A stretch of 15,119 nt of DNA, from positions 1-15,119 of the forward strand of contig JAEORJ010000042.1 in NCBI GenBank assembly GCA_016840945.1. Reading direction: 5' to 3'. Under the pieces are notes generated by a model. That model ran no database searches. It was not told the origin of the DNA and worked only from the letters and a program-made list of their open reading frames with translations. The position numbers and the translations under genes are program-made. Below are positions 6,756-12,882 of this stretch, in pieces (position 1 is the stretch's first letter; every line of letters starts with the position of its first letter). Origin of the DNA: Candidatus Gerdarchaeota archaeon (lineage in GTDB: Archaea; Asgardarchaeota; Heimdallarchaeia; JABLTI01).

Positions 6756-8306
6756 ATGACCGAGAAAACCCCCCAAGAAGAAGATAAATTCAAACCGGTA
6801 TCCTCTATCGAATCAGCTCCCCTTCTTGAGGAAACTTATCCATTAATTCCTCCGTTTAGCTACTGTTTAATTCAAACAGACCCAATTTCTAATCGAACCC
6901 AATATATCGTAGTTGAAGTTCCTTTAGAACAAAAAGAAGAAGAGAAATTTAAGATAATCAAACAAATTCTCATAGAGGAATTAGATGTTGATTTCTCATT
7001 ACTTAAAGAAAAGGATCGTGCAGCTGAATATCTTCGAAGAAAAGTTTTCGATATCGTTAAAGATTATTCCCTCAAATTAAAAGAGGATTCCTTTGATAGG
7101 ATTCTATACTATGTTCAAAGAGATCTTCTTGGTTTTGGTAAAATTGAGCCAATGCTTAAGGATCATATGATTGAAGATATTTCTTGTGATGGTGTTGGTG
7201 TACCTATCTATGTTTGGCATCGCAAACATGAATCCATCCCCACTAATATTATTTTTGAGGATGCTGAAGAACTTGATTCATTTGTAATCAAATTAGCTCA
7301 ACGTTCTGGCAGGCATATCAGTGTAGCTAATCCAATCGTTGACGCTTCATTAGCTGATGGTAGTCGTATCAATATTACCTATGGTAAGGAAGTTACCCAA
7401 AGAGGTTCCACTTTTACTATTCGTAAATTCAGATCTGATCCTATGACTATCAGTGATTTAATTATGCTTAATACTTTAGATCCCCTCATCGGAGCTTTCT
7501 ATTGGTTTGCAATAGAGAATAGACACTCAGTTATGATTGCTGGTGGTGTAGCGTCTGGGAAAACGACTCTATTGAATTGTATTTCGATGTTCATTTTACC
7601 CGATGCAAAAATCATCTCTATTGAAGACACGGCAGAAATCAATCTCCCACATGAGAATTGGATTCCATCAGTCGCGAGATTAGGCTTTGGAGGAGTCGAA
7701 AAGGATGGTCGAAAAAGAGGAGAAATCTCTATGTTTGACCTACTCAAGGCAGCTCTAAGACAGAGACCTGATTATATACTTGTAGGTGAAATCCGTGGTG
7801 AAGAAGCTTACATGTTATTCCAATCAATGGCTACGGGGCACCTTGGGTTGGCAACTATTCACGGTGATTCTGTTGAATCAGTCATTCACCGGTTAGAATC
7901 AGAGCCAATGAATATTCCTAGAACTTTATTGCGCTCCTTGGATATTGTTGCTGTGCAGGCAAAAGTACGCCTTGGTGGTAAATTTATGAGGAGAACAGTT
8001 GAAGTCACAGAAATAGCTGGAGTGGATCCAGTAACAAATGAATTACTAACAAATCCTGTCTTTAAATGGAATCCGCGAGAAGATAATTTCACCTTCTTTG
8101 GTCGTTCTTACATAGTTGAACGAATTAGAGATCAACTAGGATGGTCAGATCAGGATTGTTGGGATGAAATTGAAAAACGAAAAACAATTTTGCGTTGGAT
8201 GGTTAAAAAGAAAATCAGACATTGGCAAGATGTTGCTACAGTAGTAAGGGAATACTATAGTAATCCTGAGAAAACTTACGATAGAGCTGTAAAAGGCTTA
8301 GAATAA
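6756..8306 (+). CDS. archaeal type II/IV secretion (GspE/ArlI/TadA-type) ATPase
   Basis: A cytoplasmic hexameric motor ATPase that powers assembly of type IV pilus-like filaments or the archaellum. The N-terminal region (about 30-230) includes the archaeal GspE-type segment RDLLGFGKIEPML and the DGSRINITYG loop. The motor domain has Walker A GGVASGKTT (263-271, Lys269), the Asp box IEDTAEINL (289-297), Walker B ILVGEIRGEE (341-350) and the His box GHLGLATIHGD (361-371), all intact. At 516 residues it is close to archaeal ArlI/PilB proteins. A TadC-type gene follows after 32 bases, the usual partner order. Absence of arlH and archaellins nearby leaves open whether the machine is a pilus, an archaellum or another filament. 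Confidence 0.88.
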   Translation: MTEKTPQEEDKFKPVSSIESAPLLEETYPLIPPFSYCLIQTDPISNRTQYIVVEVPLEQKEEEKFKIIKQILIEELDVDFSLLKEKDRAAEYLRRKVFDIVKDYSLKLKEDSFDRILYYVQRDLLGFGKIEPMLKDHMIEDISCDGVGVPIYVWHRKHESIPTNIIFEDAEELDSFVIKLAQRSGRHISVANPIVDASLADGSRINITYGKEVTQRGSTFTIRKFRSDPMTISDLIMLNTLDPLIGAFYWFAIENRHSVMIAGGVASGKTTLLNCISMFILPDAKIISIEDTAEINLPHENWIPSVARLGFGGVEKDGRKRGEISMFDLLKAALRQRPDYILVGEIRGEEAYMLFQSMATGHLGLATIHGDSVESVIHRLESEPMNIPRTLLRSLDIVAVQAKVRLGGKFMRRTVEVTEIAGVDPVTNELLTNPVFKWNPREDNFTFFGRSYIVERIRDQLGWSDQDCWDEIEKRKTILRWMVKKKIRHWQDVATVVREYYSNPEKTYDRAVKGLE

Positions 8307-8338
8307 CCCGAATTGCATTAGCATTAACCTTTAAAATA

Positions 8339-9250
8339 ATGAAAACTAATGATTTAAAAGGATGGAAAAGAATAATGAGCAAATCGTATAGAAGGGTAGC
8401 TTATTTACGTATTGGTAAATATCTTGAACCATTATTACCTCGTTTTAAAGAGCTTGGATTAACTCTCAGAAAAGCTGGGATGGAAGTTAGTTTAAGAATG
8501 TATTTAGCAACTTCAATATTAACAGCATTTATTGCTCTTATCATTGGTTTTCCATTGTCTGTTGGTGTTTTTTACGCTATATATGGCGGTATAAATCAGA
8601 GTGTTTGGGTTGCATCAATAATCTCTTGGATTCTAATTGTTTTAATGACGTTAATAGGATTTTACATTTATCCCTCCTATGTTGCAAGTAATAGAAAACG
8701 AGCCTTAGAATCCTCATTACCAACTGCTAGTTCATTTCTAGCAGCTATGGCTTCTGCTGGTGTTGCACCTGATAAAGCATTTTTAGCTTTAGCAAATGAA
8801 AACATACGATTGGAAATAGCTAAAGAAGCAGAATATATTACTCGAAACATTGAGATTTTAGGATATGATTTACTTAGTGCATTGGAATTAGCTGCTGAAA
8901 ATTCACCATCTAAAGTATATGCTGCTTTTCTAGAAGGTTTGGTTTCAGTTGTTACCTCTGGTGGTGATCTCACTGCTTACCTAACAAATGAAACGAAATC
9001 ACTAATGCGTGAGAAAATCCGTGAAGAAAAAGAATTTATTGAAGGTTTAGGTGTTATTGCTGAATTATTCCTTGTAATTGGCGTAGTTGCTCCAATATTC
9101 TTTGTGATAATGTTAGCAGTGTTAGCTATAATGTCTACAGATTCTGGAAATCAAGGCGTAATTTTAATGACATTACTTACCTATGTGTTGATACCTATCG
9201 GTCTAACTGTGATTATAGTACTGATTGATGGTATGCAACCTACAGAATAA
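8339..9250 (+). CDS. TadC/ArlJ-type filament assembly platform membrane protein (T2SSF domain)
   Basis: The inner-membrane platform on which the ATPase acts during pilin assembly. It has a basic N-terminus, two membrane segments (about 55-82 and 88-114), and a cytoplasmic helical T2SSF domain beginning about 122 (LPTASSFLAAMASAGVAPDKAF), with the conserved ETKSLMREKIREEKEF (218-233). Two final membrane segments follow (about 238-265 and 272-297). With 303 residues it has a single T2SSF domain, like TadC, whereas ArlJ usually has two and is much longer. ATG 8339 has no SD; an alternative in-frame ATG at 8375 (MSKSYRRV) lies 12 codons in, after an AAAGGATGG stretch. It probably shares a transcript with the ATPase and ends at a strong hairpin. 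Confidence 0.82.
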   Translation: MKTNDLKGWKRIMSKSYRRVAYLRIGKYLEPLLPRFKELGLTLRKAGMEVSLRMYLATSILTAFIALIIGFPLSVGVFYAIYGGINQSVWVASIISWILIVLMTLIGFYIYPSYVASNRKRALESSLPTASSFLAAMASAGVAPDKAFLALANENIRLEIAKEAEYITRNIEILGYDLLSALELAAENSPSKVYAAFLEGLVSVVTSGGDLTAYLTNETKSLMREKIREEKEFIEGLGVIAELFLVIGVVAPIFFVIMLAVLAIMSTDSGNQGVILMTLLTYVLIPIGLTVIIVLIDGMQPTE

Positions 9251-9269
9251 ATTAATTAAAAGTAAATAA

Positions 9270-9293
9270 AGAAAATAGGTAATCCTATTTTCT
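9270..9293. terminator. bidirectional hairpin between the TadC-type and thioesterase genes
   Basis: AGAAAATAGG (9270-9279) and CCTATTTTCT (9284-9293) form a perfect 10-bp stem with a TAAT loop. It sits between two convergent genes, 19 bases past one stop and 8 bases past the other. ATTGTTTTTTATTG follows on the plus strand. Confidence 0.6.
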
Positions 9294-9301
9294 ATTGTTT
9301 T

Positions 9302-9685
9302 TTATTGTAATCGTTCCATGAATTTCTCTTTATTTACAATAAAGCGTTCATGAGTACCTGAGCCTATTACTATATCACCAAGTACTACTTCAACCTCAAA
9401 AACTAATCTTTTACGATCTTGCTCCTTTAGTTTAGCAATAGCTGTGACTTCAGTTCCTTTTTTAGCAGCTTGTAAATGTGCAATATTTACTTTTGTTCCT
9501 ACGGTTATCCATCCTTCAGGTAAATATTCTTGAGCTGCATTCATTGCTGTGTGTTCCATCATTAATATCATTGATGGTGTAGATAACACAGCAACTTTAC
9601 CGCTACCTAGCATATCTGCTATATGTTTTTCTTCAACCAAAAATTTCTCTTTACGCACCAAGTCTTTTGGTAATTCAATATCCAT
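9302..9685 (-). CDS. hot-dog fold thioesterase, FlK-like
   Basis: A small cytoplasmic acyl-CoA thioesterase of the hot-dog fold. It resembles fluoroacetyl-CoA thioesterase FlK and its broad family of uncharacterised relatives. From ATG 9685 it has 127 residues. The FlK-type catalytic triad Thr-Glu-His can be placed: Thr in VLSTPSM, Glu in MMEHTAM and His in VNIAHLQAAKKG (residues 36, 44 and 70). The frame is open to a GTG at 9694, but that GTG is part of an SD, AAAGGTG (9692-9698), placed six bases upstream of ATG 9685, so the ATG is the better start. A TATA-like TTTATAAA (9721-9728) suggests its own promoter. Despite the FlK likeness the natural substrate is unlikely to be fluoroacetyl-CoA. 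Many such proteins clear small or dead-end acyl-CoAs. Confidence 0.78.
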   Translation of the reverse strand: MDIELPKDLVRKEKFLVEEKHIADMLGSGKVAVLSTPSMILMMEHTAMNAAQEYLPEGWITVGTKVNIAHLQAAKKGTEVTAIAKLKEQDRKRLVFEVEVVLGDIVIGSGTHERFIVNKEKFMERLQ

Positions 9686-9730
9686 ATCTGACACCTTTGA
9701 AATATAATAAAATTAGAATGTTTATAAAAT

Positions 9731-9777
9731 TAAGGAATAATATGACTGAGAATCAGTACAGAGAGTTTTATTCCTTA
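9731..9777 (-). terminator. two-tier hairpin at the eL34 3' end
   Basis: TAAGGAATAA (9731-9740) and TTATTCCTTA (9768-9777) form a perfect 10-bp outer stem that includes the eL34 stop codon. Inside it ACTGA (9745-9749) and TCAGT (9753-9757) form a 5-bp stem with a GAA loop. Read on the minus strand an AT-rich run follows. It would end the eL34 transcript before the thioesterase gene. Confidence 0.45.
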
Positions 9778-10049
9778 GTTGCTTGAGCTCTTGCTTCTTT
9801 AATTATTTGAATTCTTAAACACTTAGTGCAAAGATAACCACCATATGGACGATTAGGTCTAATGGTACTTTTTGCAGGTTTGTAATTTCTTCTTGCAAGG
9901 TTTCGTTTAGCACTATTGATATGAGCATTACATAATGCACATCTTGTTTTTCCTGTTTTCTTAGGTATAGTTTTACCTTTAGAATCTTCTTTTGGTGGTT
10001 TGCGCCAAACTTTCTTCGCAAAGCGTTGACTTGGTTTCATGAGATTCAC
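9768..10049 (-). CDS. rpl34e: large ribosomal subunit protein eL34
   Basis: A 93-residue basic zinc-binding protein of the large ribosomal subunit, shared by archaea and eukaryotes. The zinc site is CALC (Cys37, Cys40) and CTKC (Cys74, Cys77), and the family signature RPNRPYGGYLC is at 64-74. The start is either GTG 10049 or ATG 10040. A GAGGA motif (10053-10057) is three bases from the GTG and twelve from the ATG, so neither spacing is ideal. A TATA-like TTATAAAT (10066-10073) lies close upstream, hinting at a very short leader. In many archaea eL34 sits in one transcript with the DUF106 gene; here the two are adjacent but divergent. Confidence 0.9.
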   Translation of the reverse strand: MNLMKPSQRFAKKVWRKPPKEDSKGKTIPKKTGKTRCALCNAHINSAKRNLARRNYKPAKSTIRPNRPYGGYLCTKCLRIQIIKEARAQATKE

Positions 10050-10158
10050 TGTTCCTCAATTATTGATTTATAATTCACTATTTGGTGAAGATAAACAACT
10101 ATTTTTGAATCTTGTGTTTATGATGAAGTTTTAAGTTTTACCTTTCCTTTAAAAGTAT

Positions 10159-10266
10159 TAAAAACCTGATTAAAACTGGTTTTTTTACTAATTAATTAGA
10201 AAGATTTTTGGTTATGTTTAATTAATTGATTAATAAGAAATCTTTTATTAGGTTAATAAACCAAAA
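10159..10266. other. AT-rich intergenic stretch with nested inverted repeats
   Basis: Part of the 256-base gap between the divergent eL34 and insertase genes. It holds a 7-bp repeat AAAAACC/GGTTTTT (10160-10166, 10178-10184), a 12-base palindrome (10188-10199), AAAGATTT/AAATCTTT (10200-10207, 10238-10245) and TTTTGGTT/AACCAAAA (10206-10213, 10259-10266). The last two pairs interleave. No coding frame is visible. It may be promoter DNA or a structured leader; in DNA this AT-rich some pairing is expected by chance. Confidence 0.3.
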
Positions 10267-10305
10267 TATTTTATATAGAAATAATAATACTAGGAGAAAA
10301 TCACT

Positions 10306-10890
10306 TTGGGCTGGCTAAGCTGGTTAAATCCCGTTGGAGAATGGTTCCAACTAATCTTTGATAAAATTGGTGTGCTAAATATTCCTGGATCTACATATTT
10401 TATCATTTTATTCAATATACTAATAGCGGTACTGATGAGTCTTTTAACAAAAGCTCTTATTGATGTCGAAAAAATTAGCCGTCATCAAAAGGAAATAAAA
10501 GTTCATAATGAAAATAAAAAGAAAGCAATGGATACTGCCGATAAAAAATTATGGCAAAAAGTACAGCGTCGTGAAGAGTATATCAAGAAAATTCAAAGTG
10601 AAATGATGATTCAACAAATGAAACCAATGCTTGTCTGGTTTATCCCCATTACTTTGATTTTCTTCCTGATGCGTACAGCTTTTATTAACATCCCTGTAGC
10701 TTGGATGCCATTTAGATTTCCTGAAATATGGATTATTATTTCTAATTTGAAATATTATGAGAATATGACTTGGATGGGCTTCACTGGTTGGTATTTCCTG
10801 ACGTCTATTGGTCTGGGTAGTTATGTCAGACGCTTTATGGGTGCTGCACCGCAAGGTGGCACATCAATGTCTATGCCGGGTCGTGCTTGA
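10306..10890 (+). CDS. DUF106/EMC3-type membrane protein insertase (YidC/Oxa1 superfamily)
   Basis: A 194-residue archaeal YidC-like protein of the Oxa1 superfamily, which in eukaryotes includes EMC3, GET1 and TMCO1. It probably helps insert membrane proteins beside the ribosome and Sec translocon. The layout matches the family: an N-terminal segment, TM1 (about 30-52), a long charged coiled-coil (about 56-102, KISRHQKEIKVHNENKKKAM onward), then TM2 (about 107-125) and TM3 (about 157-176). The WFIPITLIFF stretch precedes TM3. The start is TTG 10306, with an SD (GGAG, 10293-10296) nine bases upstream. It is divergent from eL34, its usual co-transcribed neighbour in many archaea. A GC-containing hairpin overlaps its stop codon. 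Confidence 0.85.
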   Translation: MGWLSWLNPVGEWFQLIFDKIGVLNIPGSTYFIILFNILIAVLMSLLTKALIDVEKISRHQKEIKVHNENKKKAMDTADKKLWQKVQRREEYIKKIQSEMMIQQMKPMLVWFIPITLIFFLMRTAFINIPVAWMPFRFPEIWIIISNLKYYENMTWMGFTGWYFLTSIGLGSYVRRFMGAAPQGGTSMSMPGRA

Positions 10891-10915
10891 CCCCGCACTT
10901 TTATTTTTTATTATA
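10878..10915 (+). terminator. hairpin and T-rich tract at the insertase stop
   Basis: GGGTC (10878-10882) and GACCC (10889-10893) form a 5-bp GC-rich stem that spans the stop codon. An alternative pairing is GTGC with GCAC (10883-10886, 10895-10898). TTTTATTTTTTATTAT follows from 10900. Confidence 0.45.
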
Positions 10916-10997
10916 TCCAATCCACACGGATCACAGTCCCCTTAATTTATGTAAGATAAAAACGTAACAGTAATACTTTTATCAATGAGATGTAGAG

Positions 10998-11014
10998 TTT
11001 AGTCTTGAACTAAA
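10998..11014 (+). promoter_or_regulatory. small hairpin abutting the pyrB start codon
   Basis: TTTAGT (10998-11003) and ACTAAA (11009-11014) pair around a CTTGA loop and end directly at the pyrB ATG (11015). No SD is visible in this position, unlike pyrI. The hairpin could modulate translation, or the gene may be read from a very short leader; it is only 6 bp and AT-rich. Confidence 0.25.
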
Positions 11015-11950
11015 ATGTCTACTAAATCATTTCTGGGTAAGAGTATTGTCTCGATAAGAGACCTTGACAAAGCAGACTTAGACATTATACTTGCTGAAGC
11101 TGAAAAGATGGAGAAAATTATTCATTCTGGCAAAAAACCCCTTGATGGGAAAATTATGGCTGCACTTTTCATGGAACCAAGCACTCGAACGAGGTTAAGT
11201 TTTGAATCGGCAATGCAAAGGCTAGGTGGCTCAGTAATTTCCGTTTCTGATCCAAAATCATCTTCAGCAGCAAAAGGTGAGAGTTTATCAGACACAATTA
11301 GAACTGTCGCTAATTATGCTGATATAATTGTTATGCGTCATCCAATGGAAGGTTCTGCTAGATTAGCTGCTGAATTTTCTAATGTACCGATAATAAATGG
11401 CGGAAGCGGTGCAGAGGAACATCCAACTCAAGCTTTACTTGATCTATTCACTATAAAGAAAGCACTCAAAACGATTGAGAATAAGAAAATAGCAATGGTT
11501 GGTGATTTGAAATATGGTCGAACAGTCCACTCATTAGCATATTCATTGTCAAAATATAAAGGTGTAAAAATCTATTTTGTTTCACCACCAACTCTACGAA
11601 TACGAGATGAAATAAAATCTGATCTTTTAGATGCAAAAACTGAATTTGTAGAAGTTGAATCACTTTCTGATGTGATCCCAGAAGTTGATGCAATTTATAT
11701 GACAAGAATACAAAAGGAGCGTTTTGCGCAAGAAAGCGAATATGAAAAAGTTAAGGATGCATATGTTTTAACAAAGAAACTATTGCAAGAGGCAAAAGGC
11801 CCAATTCCAGTTTTACACCCATTACCTCGGGTAAACGAAATTGCATACGATGTTGATGATACTCCTCATTGTGCCTATTTTGATCAAATGTTTAATGGTG
11901 TGCTAGTAAGAATGGCTTTATTGAATATGATTCTTGGAGGAAAAATCTGA
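11015..11950 (+). CDS. pyrB: aspartate carbamoyltransferase catalytic chain
   Basis: The catalytic chain of ATCase, which condenses carbamoyl phosphate with L-aspartate to N-carbamoyl-aspartate, the second step of UMP synthesis. The carbamoyl-phosphate domain has FMEPSTRTR (52-60), the 80s loop SSSAAKGESLSDT (82-94), MRHPMEGSAR (107-116) and HPTQALLDL (136-144). The aspartate domain has GDLKYGRTVHS (163-173), the Arg-Gln pair TRIQKERF (230-237) and HPLPR (268-272). These are the residues expected of an active enzyme. The length of 311 is normal. pyrI follows after 18 bases, so the subunits are made together and should form the allosteric holoenzyme. Confidence 0.96.
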   Translation: MSTKSFLGKSIVSIRDLDKADLDIILAEAEKMEKIIHSGKKPLDGKIMAALFMEPSTRTRLSFESAMQRLGGSVISVSDPKSSSAAKGESLSDTIRTVANYADIIVMRHPMEGSARLAAEFSNVPIINGGSGAEEHPTQALLDLFTIKKALKTIENKKIAMVGDLKYGRTVHSLAYSLSKYKGVKIYFVSPPTLRIRDEIKSDLLDAKTEFVEVESLSDVIPEVDAIYMTRIQKERFAQESEYEKVKDAYVLTKKLLQEAKGPIPVLHPLPRVNEIAYDVDDTPHCAYFDQMFNGVLVRMALLNMILGGKI

Positions 11951-11968
11951 AAAATAGGTGAATGAAAA

Positions 11969-12466
11969 ATGTCAGATGTTTCAAATAATGAATTAAAAGT
12001 TACAAAGATCAAAGAAGGAACAGTAATTGATCATATAAATGCTGGAGCAGCATTGATTGTTCTTGAAATGCTTGGGATAACAGGAATGGAAGGCACAATG
12101 GTAACCTTATCTATGAATGTTCCAAGTAAACGTAAGGGAAAGAAAGATATTGTTAAAATAGAAAAACGATTCCTTGAACGTCAAGAAATTAATCAAATTG
12201 CCCTTATTAGTCCTAATGCTACAATTAATGAAATTAAAAATTTCAATGTTGTAAACAAATTCACTGTTGAATTACCTAAATTTATTTCAGGTTTTCCAAG
12301 GTGTATAAATCCTAAATGTATAACCAATGCTCGAGAACCACAAAGACAAGCTTATTTTGTGAAAATCATTAATCTAATGAAAATTCGTTGTAAATATTGC
12401 AATATTGATATGGATCAAAATGATGTAATAAAACAATTAACAAAGTTTCAAGGATTAACTCAATAA
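11969..12466 (+). CDS. pyrI: aspartate carbamoyltransferase regulatory chain
   Basis: The regulatory chain, which binds nucleotide effectors (CTP and ATP in characterised enzymes) and links catalytic trimers through a zinc domain. The N-terminal allosteric domain has KIKEGTVIDHINAG (13-26) and the effector-site segment GKKDIVKIE (57-65). The C-terminal zinc site has four Cys in the classic spacing, CINPKC (112, 117) and CKYC (141, 144). At 165 residues it is slightly longer than E. coli PyrI (about 153). ATG 11969 has an SD, GGTGA (11957-11961), seven bases upstream. It is the last gene of the pyrBI operon, which ends at a strong hairpin. Confidence 0.95.
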   Translation: MSDVSNNELKVTKIKEGTVIDHINAGAALIVLEMLGITGMEGTMVTLSMNVPSKRKGKKDIVKIEKRFLERQEINQIALISPNATINEIKNFNVVNKFTVELPKFISGFPRCINPKCITNAREPQRQAYFVKIINLMKIRCKYCNIDMDQNDVIKQLTKFQGLTQ

Positions 12467-12487
12467 TAAATCAAAATAAGGTTAATG

Positions 12488-12520
12488 ATTGCCTGGAAAA
12501 ATCCTGGCAATACTTTTTTT
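12488..12520 (+). terminator. hairpin plus T-run after pyrI
   Basis: ATTGCC-T-GG (12488-12496) and CC-T-GGCAAT (12503-12511) pair over nine positions with one T-T mismatch and an AAAAAT loop. Seven T follow (12514-12520). It looks like a classical intrinsic terminator, 21 bases past the pyrI stop. Confidence 0.7.
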
Positions 12521-12549
12521 CACTTTTAAATAAAAATTACATTATCAAA

Positions 12550-12744
12550 TTAGTAATCAATAATTGGTACAGTAATTCGTGCACGAATTGCTTCAGCTTC
12601 ATTAACTGAGACCTTGATTGTGTAGAGTTTATGTTTTGTTCGAAACTTCATTTTAACTTGATCGCCAATACGTTTAACTCTACATTCAATAGATTTTGTA
12701 ATTATTTCGTCGAGTTTTTTTAGATCTGTGATTTCTTCGGGCAT
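12550..12744 (-). CDS. rpl38e: large ribosomal subunit protein eL38
   Basis: A 64-residue basic protein matching eukaryotic and archaeal eL38. It opens MPEEITDLKKLDEII, then VKRIGDQVKMKFRTKHKLYTIKVS (23-46), and ends with an acidic-basic helix (NEAEAIRARI). Human eL38 has the same order: MPRKIEEIKDF, then a VKFKVRCSRYLYTL core. In archaea the protein is known mainly from TACK and Asgard lineages, so it helps place the organism. ATG 12744 is preceded by a weak SD-like GAAGGGA and a TATA candidate about 50 bases upstream. It converges with pyrI and lies downstream of DUF1015, but a hairpin separates them. Confidence 0.8.
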   Translation of the reverse strand: MPEEITDLKKLDEIITKSIECRVKRIGDQVKMKFRTKHKLYTIKVSVNEAEAIRARITVPIIDY

Positions 12745-12793
12745 GTAGCTTTTCCCTTCTATTTCTCTTATAGTTGAATCTCGTAATTAATTA

Positions 12794-12800
12794 GTATATA
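12794..12800 (-). promoter_or_regulatory. TATA-box candidate for eL38
   Basis: Read on the minus strand this is TTATATA, about 50 bases upstream of the eL38 start. Initiation about 25 bases downstream would leave a leader of roughly 25 bases that includes the GAAGGGA motif. Confidence 0.4.
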
Positions 12801-12839
12801 AGATTTTGTTTTAGAAAGAATTTTCCATTCAAAAAGATA

Positions 12840-12882
12840 TCGAAAAAAAAGAAAATTTTGCTGTATTAAGTTTTTACAGCAA
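12840..12882 (-). terminator. hairpin and T-rich tract at the DUF1015 stop
   Basis: TTGCTGTA (12858-12865) and TACAGCAA (12875-12882) form a perfect 8-bp stem with a 9-base loop overlapping the stop codon. On the minus strand TTTTC and a run of eight T follow (12842-12855). It separates DUF1015 from eL38. Confidence 0.6.

Noticed and set aside
8315..8326. Direct repeat GCATTA-GCATTA between the ATPase and TadC genes, sharing bases with the hairpin at 6101-6127
   Set aside because: The shared string is only 7-8 bases and AT-rich; it is not enough to claim a common site.
10916..10997. GC-richer patch between the insertase and pyrB, examined as a possible tRNA or small RNA
   Set aside because: No acceptor-stem pairing, T-loop or D-loop consensus can be found.
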